From the NCBI GenBank assembly GCA_965178585.1, contig OZ238267.1:310001-374000 (forward strand): a stretch of 64,000 nt of DNA. Reading direction: 5' to 3'. The stretch is from Marifrigoribacter sp965178585. Lineage in GTDB: Bacteria > Bacteroidota > Bacteroidia > Flavobacteriales > Flavobacteriaceae. Under the pieces are notes generated by a model. It saw nothing but the letters and a program-made list of their open reading frames with translations. It was not told the DNA's origin and ran no database searches. Shown piece by piece: positions 52,770 through 61,161 of this stretch. The translations under genes were made by a program, and so were the position numbers. Within the stretch, counting starts at the first letter, position 1; each line of letters opens with the position of its first letter.

Positions 52770-52835
52770 AACTAACAAAATGACATGGGAAAATGTTGTT
52801 TAATAAAAGATTTAATGCTCCTATATTCAGGAATT

Positions 52836-53504
52836 TTAGTTGCTTTTTTTTAATACTTCGATATCTTTAAGTAATTGTTCGATATCTTCTATTTTAGTGC
52901 CATCATAAAAGCCACGAATTCTTTTTTTCTTATCTACTAAAATAAAATTTTCAGTATGAATCATATCATATTCATCCCCATTGCCATCTTCTTTTACAGC
53001 GAGGTATGATTTTCTGGCGAGTCTATAAATTTCTTTTTTTTCTCCAGTGACTAAATTCCATTTTGTATCGTCTACACCTTTTTCTAAAGCATATTTTTTT
53101 AACTGAGCTACTGAGTCTATTTCTGGAGTTACCGAATGTGACAATAACATGATTTCTGAGTCATCCTTTAATCTATTTTGTAATACCACCATATTATCGG
53201 TCATAATAGGGCAAATGGTTAGACAAGTAGTAAAAAAGAAATCTGCAACATATATTTTATCAGTATAGTCTTCTTGAGTAACTATTTTTCCATTCTGATT
53301 GGTTAATGAAAAGTCGGAAATAGTATGATATTTTTTTACATGTTGAATGGTACTGTCTACCAATTCAGCATTTACTTTTGCGGGTTGAAATATAGGTAAA
53401 ACCACTTTGGGCTTTAGAATTTGATATATAATTGAAATAATAATAGCTGAAAGAACAAAAAGTACAACCGCTAAAAACTTATATCTGGAAAAAAAAGTAA
53501 GCAT
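52836..53504 (-). CDS. SCO family protein
   Basis: Membrane-anchored, periplasm-facing thioredoxin-like protein that helps load copper into cytochrome oxidase or acts as a thiol reductase. 222 residues: membrane helix (about 9-30), then the domain with Cys94 and Cys98 in TTCLTICPIM and His183 in MIHTENFILVD, the three copper-binding residues of Sco1. Divergent from the M1 peptidase gene. Confidence 0.93.
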   Translation of the reverse strand: MLTFFSRYKFLAVVLFVLSAIIISIIYQILKPKVVLPIFQPAKVNAELVDSTIQHVKKYHTISDFSLTNQNGKIVTQEDYTDKIYVADFFFTTCLTICPIMTDNMVVLQNRLKDDSEIMLLSHSVTPEIDSVAQLKKYALEKGVDDTKWNLVTGEKKEIYRLARKSYLAVKEDGNGDEYDMIHTENFILVDKKKRIRGFYDGTKIEDIEQLLKDIEVLKKSN

Positions 53505-53573
53505 TTTGAAAGATAAATTATAAAACTACAAAGTTATGTGACTTTTATCACAATCCAAGTGAAAAAGGTTTTC

Positions 53574-53581
53574 TAATTTTG
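53574..53581 (+). promoter_or_regulatory. -7 element of the M1 peptidase gene
   Basis: TAATTTTG matches TAnnTTTG, 26 bases before the chosen start codon at 53608. Confidence 0.4.
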
Positions 53582-53607
53582 TGGAAATGTACTATAAATA
53601 TACCGTT

Positions 53608-55545
53608 ATGAAAAAGTTATTACTCCTATTAATTGCATTTATTACTTTATCTGTTAATGCTCAAGATTACAATAAAGACTTTACCAATATTGTAAATTCT
53701 GAAAGTAAAAATGCTTCAAAAAAAATGAATTTTAATCGCAATTTAAATACAGGAAATTACGATTTAAAATACCATCGATTAGAATTTGATGTTAACCCAA
53801 ATGCTGCTTTTATTGAAGGTGATGTGACTTCTTATTTTGAAGCAAAAGAAGATTTAGATCAAGTAACTTTTGAACTTTCAGATAATATGATAGTTTCAGA
53901 AGTATTACAAAGAGGAAACTCACTAACTTTTTATCAAAACAGTGATGATGAGGTTGTAATTACTTTACCTGCTACACAAAATACAGGAGTTTTAGATTCA
54001 TTAACTATTAGTTATTCTGGAAACCCAATTAGTTCGGGGTTTGGATCTTTTGAACAAGATACACATAATGGAGATCCAGTTATTTGGACACTTTCTGAGC
54101 CTTATGGCGCATTAGGTTGGTGGCCATGTAAACAAGATTTGAACGATAAAATAGATGAAATTGATGTGTATATAACAACTCCACAATACAATCCTTCAAA
54201 TGAAGAGTATTTTGCTGCAACTAACGGAATTGAAATAAGTCAGGTTATAAATGGTTCTGAAAAAACAACACATTTCAACCATCAATATGCTATTCCTGCT
54301 TATTTAGTTGCCATTGCAGTTACTAATTATGAAATTTACTCGCATGAAGTTTCTAATAATGGGAACCCTTTTGATATTGTAAATTATGTATACCCAGAAG
54401 ATTTATCTTATGCTCAATCAAATACTCCTATTACTGTTGATATAATGAATTTGTTTTCTGAAACATTTGAAGAGTACCCCTATTCTAATGAAAAATATGG
54501 ACATGCTCAATTTGGTTGGGGAGGTGGAATGGAACACACAACAGTTTCTTTTATGGGCGGATTCTCCCGAGGTCTTGTTGCCCATGAGTTAGCTCATCAA
54601 TGGTTTGGAAACAAAGTAACTTGTGGTAGTTGGCAGGATATCTGGTTAAATGAAGGTTTTGCAACTTATCTTACTGGTTTAACAAATAGACATTTTGATG
54701 GAGAAGCTGGTTTTAAATCTTGGAGAAATGATAAGGTTAATAGTATAACCTCTCAACCCGATGGTTCTGTTTATGTTCCCGCTCAAGATACAACTAATGT
54801 AGGTCGAGTATTTAGTAGTAGGTTAAGCTATAATAAAGGCTCTATGGTATTGCATATGCTAAGTAGACAGATGGGAGAAGAGACTTTTTTGCAAGGAATA
54901 CAAGCTTATTTAGTAGACCCAAACCATTCGTACGGATATGCCAAAACAAATGATCTTAAAACAATTTTAGAAAATGAAAGTGGAGAAGATTTAACCGAGT
55001 TTTTTAATGATTGGGTTTATGGAGAAGGGTATCCTAGTTATTCCGTAGAATGGAATAGAATGAACGATGATGAAATCCGTATTGTTATTAATCAAACACA
55101 GAGTCATAATTCAGTAGGGTTTTTTGAAGCACCAGTTCCTTTAAAAATATTTGGAAATGGAGGTGAAGAGATAGATATTATTTTAAACAATACAACCAAT
55201 GGGGAAGAATTTATCGAACCTATTAGCTTTGATATAGGTCTAATCGTATTTGATTCTGATCGTCATTTAATTTCAAAAAACAATACAGTTACTCTAGGAA
55301 CGAATGAGTTTTCAATTGCAAATAATATTTCTATAGCACCAAATCCAGCTCAAGAAACAATACATATAAATAAACCAGCTTCAGTAGAAATTGAAAATGT
55401 AAAAATCTATAATGTCTTAGGTCAATTAGTAAGAGAACAAAAATATACAGAAACCATTGAAATAAGTGAGCTTTCAACAGGTATGTTATTTGTTTATTTT
55501 GAAACTAATTATGGAATAATTCATAAATCGTTAATAAAAAGGTAA
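53608..55545 (+). CDS. Secreted M1 family metallopeptidase, T9SS cargo
   Basis: Zinc aminopeptidase of 645 residues. Start taken at ATG 53608 because it begins the signal peptide (MKKLLLLLIAFITLSVNAQ). M1 catalytic site: HELAHQWFG at residues 326-334 with catalytic Glu327 and the third zinc ligand Glu in DIWLNEGFATYL; the exopeptidase motif reads GWGGGMEHTT instead of the usual GAMEN. The C-terminal 75 residues (IAPNPAQETIHINKP ... LSTGMLFVYFE) form a T9SS type A sorting domain. Confidence 0.94.
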   Translation: MKKLLLLLIAFITLSVNAQDYNKDFTNIVNSESKNASKKMNFNRNLNTGNYDLKYHRLEFDVNPNAAFIEGDVTSYFEAKEDLDQVTFELSDNMIVSEVLQRGNSLTFYQNSDDEVVITLPATQNTGVLDSLTISYSGNPISSGFGSFEQDTHNGDPVIWTLSEPYGALGWWPCKQDLNDKIDEIDVYITTPQYNPSNEEYFAATNGIEISQVINGSEKTTHFNHQYAIPAYLVAIAVTNYEIYSHEVSNNGNPFDIVNYVYPEDLSYAQSNTPITVDIMNLFSETFEEYPYSNEKYGHAQFGWGGGMEHTTVSFMGGFSRGLVAHELAHQWFGNKVTCGSWQDIWLNEGFATYLTGLTNRHFDGEAGFKSWRNDKVNSITSQPDGSVYVPAQDTTNVGRVFSSRLSYNKGSMVLHMLSRQMGEETFLQGIQAYLVDPNHSYGYAKTNDLKTILENESGEDLTEFFNDWVYGEGYPSYSVEWNRMNDDEIRIVINQTQSHNSVGFFEAPVPLKIFGNGGEEIDIILNNTTNGEEFIEPISFDIGLIVFDSDRHLISKNNTVTLGTNEFSIANNISIAPNPAQETIHINKPASVEIENVKIYNVLGQLVREQKYTETIEISELSTGMLFVYFETNYGIIHKSLIKR

Positions 55546-55583
55546 TAAACGTAAGGTAACAGAGGTTTATAATATTAATTTTC

Positions 55584-55591
55584 TATTTTTG
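55584..55591 (+). promoter_or_regulatory. -7 element of the rseP gene
   Basis: TATTTTTG matches TAnnTTTG, 19 bases before the ATG. Confidence 0.5.
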
Positions 55592-55610
55592 CACGTTAAT
55601 TTTATAGACT

Positions 55611-56936
55611 ATGAGTCCATTTGCTGTTAAAGCACTACAACTTTTATTAAGCCTTTCGTTATTAATAGTACTTCACGAGTTAGGGCATTTTATACCTGCC
55701 AAAATATTTAAAACTCGTGTGGAGAAGTTTTACCTTTTCTTCGATGTAAAGTTTTCTTTATTTAAAAAGAAAATAGGCGAAACGGTTTATGGTATAGGTT
55801 GGTTGCCATTGGGAGGATATGTGAAAATATCCGGGATGATTGATGAAAGTATGGACAAGGAGCAAATGGCATTACCTCCACAGCCCTGGGAATTTAGATC
55901 CAAACCAGCTTGGCAACGTTTAATTATTATGTTGGGTGGTGTTACTGTAAATATTATTGTTGGGTTTGTAATCTATATCTGCATTTTTTATTTTGTAGGT
56001 CAGAAAATTGTAACCAATGATGAATTACCTCATGGATTTGCAGTTTCTCAAACATTTAAAGATTTAGGATTTAAGCACGGAGATAAAGTTCTAAAGGTGA
56101 ATGGAGGAGAATTTGAAAATTTAAACGACCTAAACAAGTACTTGTTTTTACGAGATGTTAGTACCATAACGGTTCAACACTTAGGAGGAAATACTGAAAC
56201 AATAGATATTCCTGAAGAAGTTGGAATGACGATGTTTAAAGCAGGAGAACTTCAGCCTTTTCAACCTGTTAGAAGCACTTTGTTGGATACTATAATTCCA
56301 GAATATCCAGCACAAAAAGCAGGCTTATTAAAAGGAGATAAAATACTTTCAGTTAATGGAACTGAAACTCAAAATTGGGCAAGCTTATCCGAATTAATAA
56401 AAGCAAGTCCTAATAAAGAAGTTGTTTTAAATATTGATAGAAAAGGTGAATTATTAACCATAAAAGTAATTCCTTTTGAGGACGGAACTATAGGGATTAA
56501 TAATTTTGGATCTGAATACAAAGATGCTTACAAAGAAATAAAATATGGTTTCTTTGAAAGTATTGGTGGGGGTATTAACTATGGCTACAATGTTTTAACA
56601 GATTATGTAAAACAATTTAAATATGTGTTTACTTCTGAGGGAGCAACACAAGTTGGAGGTTTTGGGGCCATAGCTAACTTATTTCCTGGTAAATGGAGTT
56701 GGTTATCTTTTTGGCATACAACAGCTTTAATTTCGATCATATTAGCATTTATGAATATATTACCAATTCCTGCATTGGATGGAGGTCATGTAGTATTTTT
56801 ATTATACGAAATGGCTACTGGACGTAAACCAAACGAGAAAGTTATGGAGTATGCACAGATGGCTGGATTTTTAATATTAATTGCATTGGTGTTATTTGCA
56901 AACGGGAATGATGTTTATAGGTGGTTATTTAAATAA
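55611..56936 (+). CDS. rseP: Site-2 protease RseP
   Basis: Intramembrane zinc protease that cleaves anti-sigma factors and leftover signal peptides. 441 residues with HELGH at 22-26 in the first membrane helix, two PDZ domains (about 140-200 and 220-290) and the distal metal-ligand motif NILPIPALDGGHV. Full length. Possible client: the anti-sigma-like protein at 41234. Confidence 0.95.
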   Translation: MSPFAVKALQLLLSLSLLIVLHELGHFIPAKIFKTRVEKFYLFFDVKFSLFKKKIGETVYGIGWLPLGGYVKISGMIDESMDKEQMALPPQPWEFRSKPAWQRLIIMLGGVTVNIIVGFVIYICIFYFVGQKIVTNDELPHGFAVSQTFKDLGFKHGDKVLKVNGGEFENLNDLNKYLFLRDVSTITVQHLGGNTETIDIPEEVGMTMFKAGELQPFQPVRSTLLDTIIPEYPAQKAGLLKGDKILSVNGTETQNWASLSELIKASPNKEVVLNIDRKGELLTIKVIPFEDGTIGINNFGSEYKDAYKEIKYGFFESIGGGINYGYNVLTDYVKQFKYVFTSEGATQVGGFGAIANLFPGKWSWLSFWHTTALISIILAFMNILPIPALDGGHVVFLLYEMATGRKPNEKVMEYAQMAGFLILIALVLFANGNDVYRWLFK

Positions 56937-56953
56937 TAAAAAAATAAAAATTG

Positions 56954-56984
56954 TTTGTTGCAGATAAAAAATATTTTATATTTG
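56954..56984 (+). promoter_or_regulatory. Promoter of tRNA-Asn
   Basis: TTTG (56954-56957), 19 bases, TATATTTG (56977-56984): ideal Bacteroidota promoter. Transcription would begin about 70 bases before the tRNA. Confidence 0.75.
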
Positions 56985-57058
56985 CACCCGCCTAAGAAAC
57001 AAAAGTGGTTTTAAAAGGCAAAAATTAAGTTCTTACTATAACGATTTCAAAAATAAAT

Positions 57059-57132
57059 TCCTCTTTAGCTCAGCTGGTTAGAGCACCTGACTGTTAATCA
57101 GGGTGTCCTTGGTTCGAGTCCAAGAAGAGGAG
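57059..57132 (+). tRNA. tRNA-Asn (GTT)
   Basis: 74-nt cloverleaf: acceptor TCCTCTT / AAGAGGA with discriminator G, D-arm GCTCAGCTGGTTAGAGC, anticodon arm CCTGACTGTTAATCAGG with GTT anticodon, T-arm CTTGGTTCGAGTCCAAG. The genome does not encode the CCA end. Promoter and terminator flank it, so it is transcribed alone. Confidence 0.97.
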
Positions 57133-57138
57133 CAGAAC

Positions 57139-57171
57139 AACCCTTTATATCTTTGATATAGAGGGTTTTTG
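57139..57171 (+). terminator. Terminator after tRNA-Asn
   Basis: AACCCTTTATATC / GATATAGAGGGTT (one G-T pair) with TTT loop, followed by a T run. Confidence 0.9.
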
Positions 57172-57695
57172 CTTTTATAGAGCTTTGTGTTTATAGAATG
57201 ATTAGTAATTTGCATAATAATAACTAGTGATATTTTCATTCAATATTATAATTAATGTATTTCGTTATTTTTTTTTTCAATCGATTTATTACAGTATTTG
57301 TAACAAAATATATAAAAAGTTTTGGATGAATTATTAATTCATAACATGATTGGAAAAATTTAATAAAAGAATTATCTTTTATAGATTAATTTATTCCTCT
57401 TTCTGTATTTTCTTATAAAAAACGTCATGTTCTTGGACTACAATTCATTAATACAATAAGAATATTTCAAAATCAAATATTTATTAATTTTTAAAATTTA
57501 AAAAAAGCAATTAAGTTATATATAGCCTATAATTGATAGGAAAATAATAAATTTCTAATGGTTTAAGAATTAATAAATTATAAGTAGATTAAATTTATAA
57601 AAGTGTATTTAATCGATGAAATTTGCATTTAATAGGATTTAATTGTAAAATTGACCCATAAAGGCATATTGCCCCCAACTTATAATTTTGTTATT
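57172..57695. other. 524-base AT-rich gap
   Basis: Extremely AT-rich, with no coding frame, RNA structure or repeat that I can support. The only signal is TAATTTTG at 57683-57690, a -7 element 5 bases before the next start codon. It separates the tRNA gene from the surface-protein cluster. Confidence 0.6.
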
Positions 57696-58148
57696 ATGAC
57701 TTTAAAATCAAAATTGAACCTACTTACGATTGCACTATTATTAATTACTACATTAACTAATGCACAAAAAAATTCTGTAGAACCTTTTATTATTTCAGAA
57801 GACGTTGCTATTGAAAAATATCATGATCGCGATGAACTTGAAGATATGCAAAAAGGCCAGCTTCTAAAACTATACAATAGACGTATTGAGGTAATTATTA
57901 AAATTCTACCTAATATCGCATTTGCTACTAAACCAGGTATAACAATGAGTTCTTTAGGTATTCCTGATACAAAAGAAAATAGGAATGCACTTGAAGATAA
58001 CAATGAAGCAACTACTACCTATTTTGATAACACAATAGAGTTTCAAAAAATTGTGCTTCCTTATTCAGATAAGGATAACTTAATTGCTGCAATACTGTTT
58101 TATGAAGAAACTTTAAAAGCATTGCATACCTATGATGATTTTAATTAG
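57696..58148 (+). CDS. Small secreted protein, unknown
   Basis: 150 residues from ATG 57696, chosen because it begins the signal peptide (MTLKSKLNLLTIALLLITTLTNAQ). The mature part is helical and charged, with GQLLKLYNRRIEVIIKILPNIAFATKPGITMSSLGIPDTKEN. No cysteines. Not recognised; secreted or periplasmic by its signal. First gene of the surface cluster after a long gap, so it may be an independent unit. Confidence 0.7.
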   Translation: MTLKSKLNLLTIALLLITTLTNAQKNSVEPFIISEDVAIEKYHDRDELEDMQKGQLLKLYNRRIEVIIKILPNIAFATKPGITMSSLGIPDTKENRNALEDNNEATTTYFDNTIEFQKIVLPYSDKDNLIAAILFYEETLKALHTYDDFN

Positions 58149-58287
58149 GAAAAATAACTTTAACATAATTACATTAAAATTAGAATAATGTTAAAAAAAT
58201 ATGCGCTTAAACGAATAAAAGTGCAGATAAAGGATAAAAAACAATTTAAAGTGTTAAACTTGTGGTCCTTAACTTAATAGTATTTGT

Positions 58288-59595
58288 ATGAAAAAAAACT
58301 ACCCCCTTATTATATTTTTACTTCTTTTTCCTTTTTTAAGCTTGTTTTCTCAACAAGAAAAAGGAATATATGGTAGCGAAAATTGGTTAAATATTTGGAC
58401 AGAATTTAATTCGAATTCAAATAAATACCCTGAACCAACACAGATTCTTTCTGGTAATATTGTAAATGATACCAAGCTATATAAGAAAGATACATATCTC
58501 TTATTAGGAGATGTGTTCGTTACAGATAGCACAACGCTCACAATAGAACCCGGAACTGTGATACTTGGAGATTTTAAATCTAAAGCTTCATTAGTTATAA
58601 CCAAAGGCTCTAAGATTATTGCTGAAGGAACTCAAACCGATCCAATTGTTTTTTCATCTAATAGAGATGTTAAGAAAAAAGGAGATTGGGGTGGAATATT
58701 TATTTTAGGTGATGCACCAATAAATAAAATTGATGAAGAGTCTGAACTTAAATACGACCTTAACCCATCATCATCAGAACTGACTCTTTATGGTGGATGT
58801 GATGAAGAGAGTAATTCTGGAATAATAAAGTACGTAAGAATTGAATATACTGGAAAGAGAACCAAAAGTTCTGGCTATATAAGTGGTCTTACTTTAGCAG
58901 GTGTTGGAAGTGAAACCGTTTTGGAAAATATCATGATTAGTTACTCACAAGGAAGTTCTTTCCATGTTCTAGGAGGATATACAGAACTTTACCAATTAGT
59001 CTCTTTTAGATCAAATAGGAGTGATTTTATGTTTAATTATGGCGCACAATCAATGTTAGCAAATTCAATAGCAATAAAATCACCATACCACACTGCATCT
59101 AGAGGAGCAAGTAGTTTATATCTTGCATCCTATAATGATAAAGAAGAAGTGGATCCAGCTAAAAAAGGTACAAATCTAAACGCTGAAAACTTAACACTTA
59201 TGGTATTAAGTGACAATTTAGAAGCAGACATAAAAGTTGGATTGGTACATGAAGGAATGTATGTTAAAGAAGGCGCTTCATTTTCTATAAATAAAAGTAT
59301 TTTTTCTGGATTTAACCCTGCTGTTAAATTAAGTAATAAAATATGGATTAATAATGAAAACCTTCCTAAGATGCAATTCACTAAAATGTATTTTAATAAT
59401 TGTCAGGGGAATATATTTACTGAAAACAACCCTAATAATGAAGACTTAGAGAATTGGTATGGCAATAGAGCTTTTGCTAATGTATACTCTCATGGAATAG
59501 ATCATGAGACATTTATCGACGTTCAGAATATGGATAATCCAGATTTCAGATTGAGAATTAACAATATCATAGCAATTATTCTTCCTGAGGAATAG
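58288..59595 (+). CDS. Secreted beta-helix-like protein
   Basis: 435 residues with signal peptide (1-22, FLSLFSQ). The segment LLLGDVFVTDSTTLTIEPGTVILGDFKSKASLVITKGSKIIAEGTQ and its continuation GDWGGIFILGDAP are characteristic of Bacteroidota secreted or lipoprotein families predicted to fold as parallel beta-helices. No T9SS sorting domain is visible at the C-terminus, so the export route after Sec is unclear. Function unknown; possibly a surface or adhesive protein. Confidence 0.75.
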   Translation: MKKNYPLIIFLLLFPFLSLFSQQEKGIYGSENWLNIWTEFNSNSNKYPEPTQILSGNIVNDTKLYKKDTYLLLGDVFVTDSTTLTIEPGTVILGDFKSKASLVITKGSKIIAEGTQTDPIVFSSNRDVKKKGDWGGIFILGDAPINKIDEESELKYDLNPSSSELTLYGGCDEESNSGIIKYVRIEYTGKRTKSSGYISGLTLAGVGSETVLENIMISYSQGSSFHVLGGYTELYQLVSFRSNRSDFMFNYGAQSMLANSIAIKSPYHTASRGASSLYLASYNDKEEVDPAKKGTNLNAENLTLMVLSDNLEADIKVGLVHEGMYVKEGASFSINKSIFSGFNPAVKLSNKIWINNENLPKMQFTKMYFNNCQGNIFTENNPNNEDLENWYGNRAFANVYSHGIDHETFIDVQNMDNPDFRLRINNIIAIILPEE

Positions 59596-59619
59596 CCACA
59601 ACATATATAAAAAATATAC

Positions 59620-59650
59620 CCTTACATCTTGATTACTTCTAGATGTAAGG
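59620..59650 (+). promoter_or_regulatory. Hairpin between the beta-helix and T9SS type B genes
   Basis: CCTTACATCT (59620-59629) / AGATGTAAGG (59641-59650), 10-bp perfect stem, 11-base loop, no T run after. Possibly an mRNA stabiliser or weak terminator. Confidence 0.5.
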
Positions 59651-59693
59651 ATATGACTAAAAACAATTTAGTTATAAACATTAAAACATCTAG

Positions 59694-61160
59694 ATGCCAA
59701 AAACTACTTTTCTAAAATCTTTATATTTCTTAGTTGGTTTTTTCATTATTTCAAACATTGGAAAAATCGAGGCTCAGATAGTTATAGGCGCTCCAGATCT
59801 TCAATTTACTCAAGCGTGTGCAAATGAATCTTTTAACACATTTACAGTAAATTTTGTTTTCAACCCTGAGTCTGGTATAGAACCATCTAATCAATTTATT
59901 GTTGAGATGTCGGATCCAGATGGAGATTTTTCAGATCCAGTAATTTTATTTACTTCCAGCCCTGGAACAATAACTACATCTCCAGCAACTGTAGACTTTT
60001 CTTTACCGGTAACAACCGCTGGTGAAGTTTATAAAATTAAAATTAGAAGCACCCACCCAGCCGTTTCTAGTGCAGCATCTAATAGTTTTTCTGCATATTA
60101 CAAGATACAGGATAGTCCTTTTACAATTAATAACCTTGTTGCAACTGCTAGTTATTGCCCAGGAGGAAGCTATCTTCTAACAATTGATAATCCAGGTACA
60201 GGAAATAATAATTCACCATTAAATTACCCATCCCTAACTTTTAACTGGTTTAAGGAAATTAATCCCACAACATCAGTTTTCATAGCTCAAAGTCCTACGC
60301 TTTCTGTAACCGAAGAGGGGAAATATTTTGTTGAGACTAATTACGGTACTTGTACATCTAACTCGTTTTCGAATAGAGTAGTCGTGACTGAAGCTACCTC
60401 CGGTGAGGTTGTAAATGCAACTATAGAATCTAGTTCAGGAAATCCATTTTGCGCAGCTGATGGACCAACAGTATTAAGTACAGTTCAGGGAAATGGATAC
60501 CAATGGTATAAAGAAGGGTCTCCAATATCGGGAGCTACTAACCAAACATATGAGACTTCTTCTTCTGGTGAATATTCTGTTATAGTGAATTTTGGAAGTT
60601 GTGAAGCAACAGGTACTATTAATTTAGATTCAGGAGCTTTTACAAGTAATATAGATGTTCCTGCTGTCAATATGATGGAAGATGGAGATTCACTAAGTGT
60701 AACGGTTACAACCTCTGCAATCAACCCCGAGTTTCAATGGTTTTTTAATTCTGAACTAATACCCAATGCTACACAAAACACCTTTATTGTAACCGATTTT
60801 GGAAACTATAGTGTTATCACAACTCAAAACAATGAATGCTTTATAACAAGTGAACATATTTTTTCGGTAGAAGAAATTATTAACCCATTTCCTGATGTTG
60901 AAAATATTCCAAACCTTATAAGCCCAAATGGTGATGGCATTAATGATACATGGGTTATTCCAACACCATACGTTAGTGGTAGTAATACAATGGTGACTAT
61001 TTACTCAAGTCAAGGAAAAGTAGTGTTTAGTACAAATGATTATTTAAATAATTGGCCTGAAGATGATCTCAATTTAAGCAGTGTAAATCAAGTTTATTAT
61101 TACTTGATTGTACCTCAAGACTTAGAACCTAAAAAAGGTTCCATAACCGTAGTTAAGTAA
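59694..61160 (+). CDS. T9SS type B sorting-domain (gliding motility-associated) surface protein
   Basis: 488 residues: signal peptide (1-27, GKIEAQ), several Ig-like/PKD-like beta domains (about 35-390) with motifs such as YQWYKEGSPISGATNQTYE, and a type B C-terminal domain (about 398-488) containing NLISPNGDGINDTWVIP and VYYYLIVPQD. Type B cargo such as SprB depends on a partner SprF protein, and a PorP/SprF gene follows after one base. Likely a cell-surface adhesin or its subunit. Confidence 0.88.
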   Translation: MPKTTFLKSLYFLVGFFIISNIGKIEAQIVIGAPDLQFTQACANESFNTFTVNFVFNPESGIEPSNQFIVEMSDPDGDFSDPVILFTSSPGTITTSPATVDFSLPVTTAGEVYKIKIRSTHPAVSSAASNSFSAYYKIQDSPFTINNLVATASYCPGGSYLLTIDNPGTGNNNSPLNYPSLTFNWFKEINPTTSVFIAQSPTLSVTEEGKYFVETNYGTCTSNSFSNRVVVTEATSGEVVNATIESSSGNPFCAADGPTVLSTVQGNGYQWYKEGSPISGATNQTYETSSSGEYSVIVNFGSCEATGTINLDSGAFTSNIDVPAVNMMEDGDSLSVTVTTSAINPEFQWFFNSELIPNATQNTFIVTDFGNYSVITTQNNECFITSEHIFSVEEIINPFPDVENIPNLISPNGDGINDTWVIPTPYVSGSNTMVTIYSSQGKVVFSTNDYLNNWPEDDLNLSSVNQVYYYLIVPQDLEPKKGSITVVK

Positions 61161-61161
61161 A

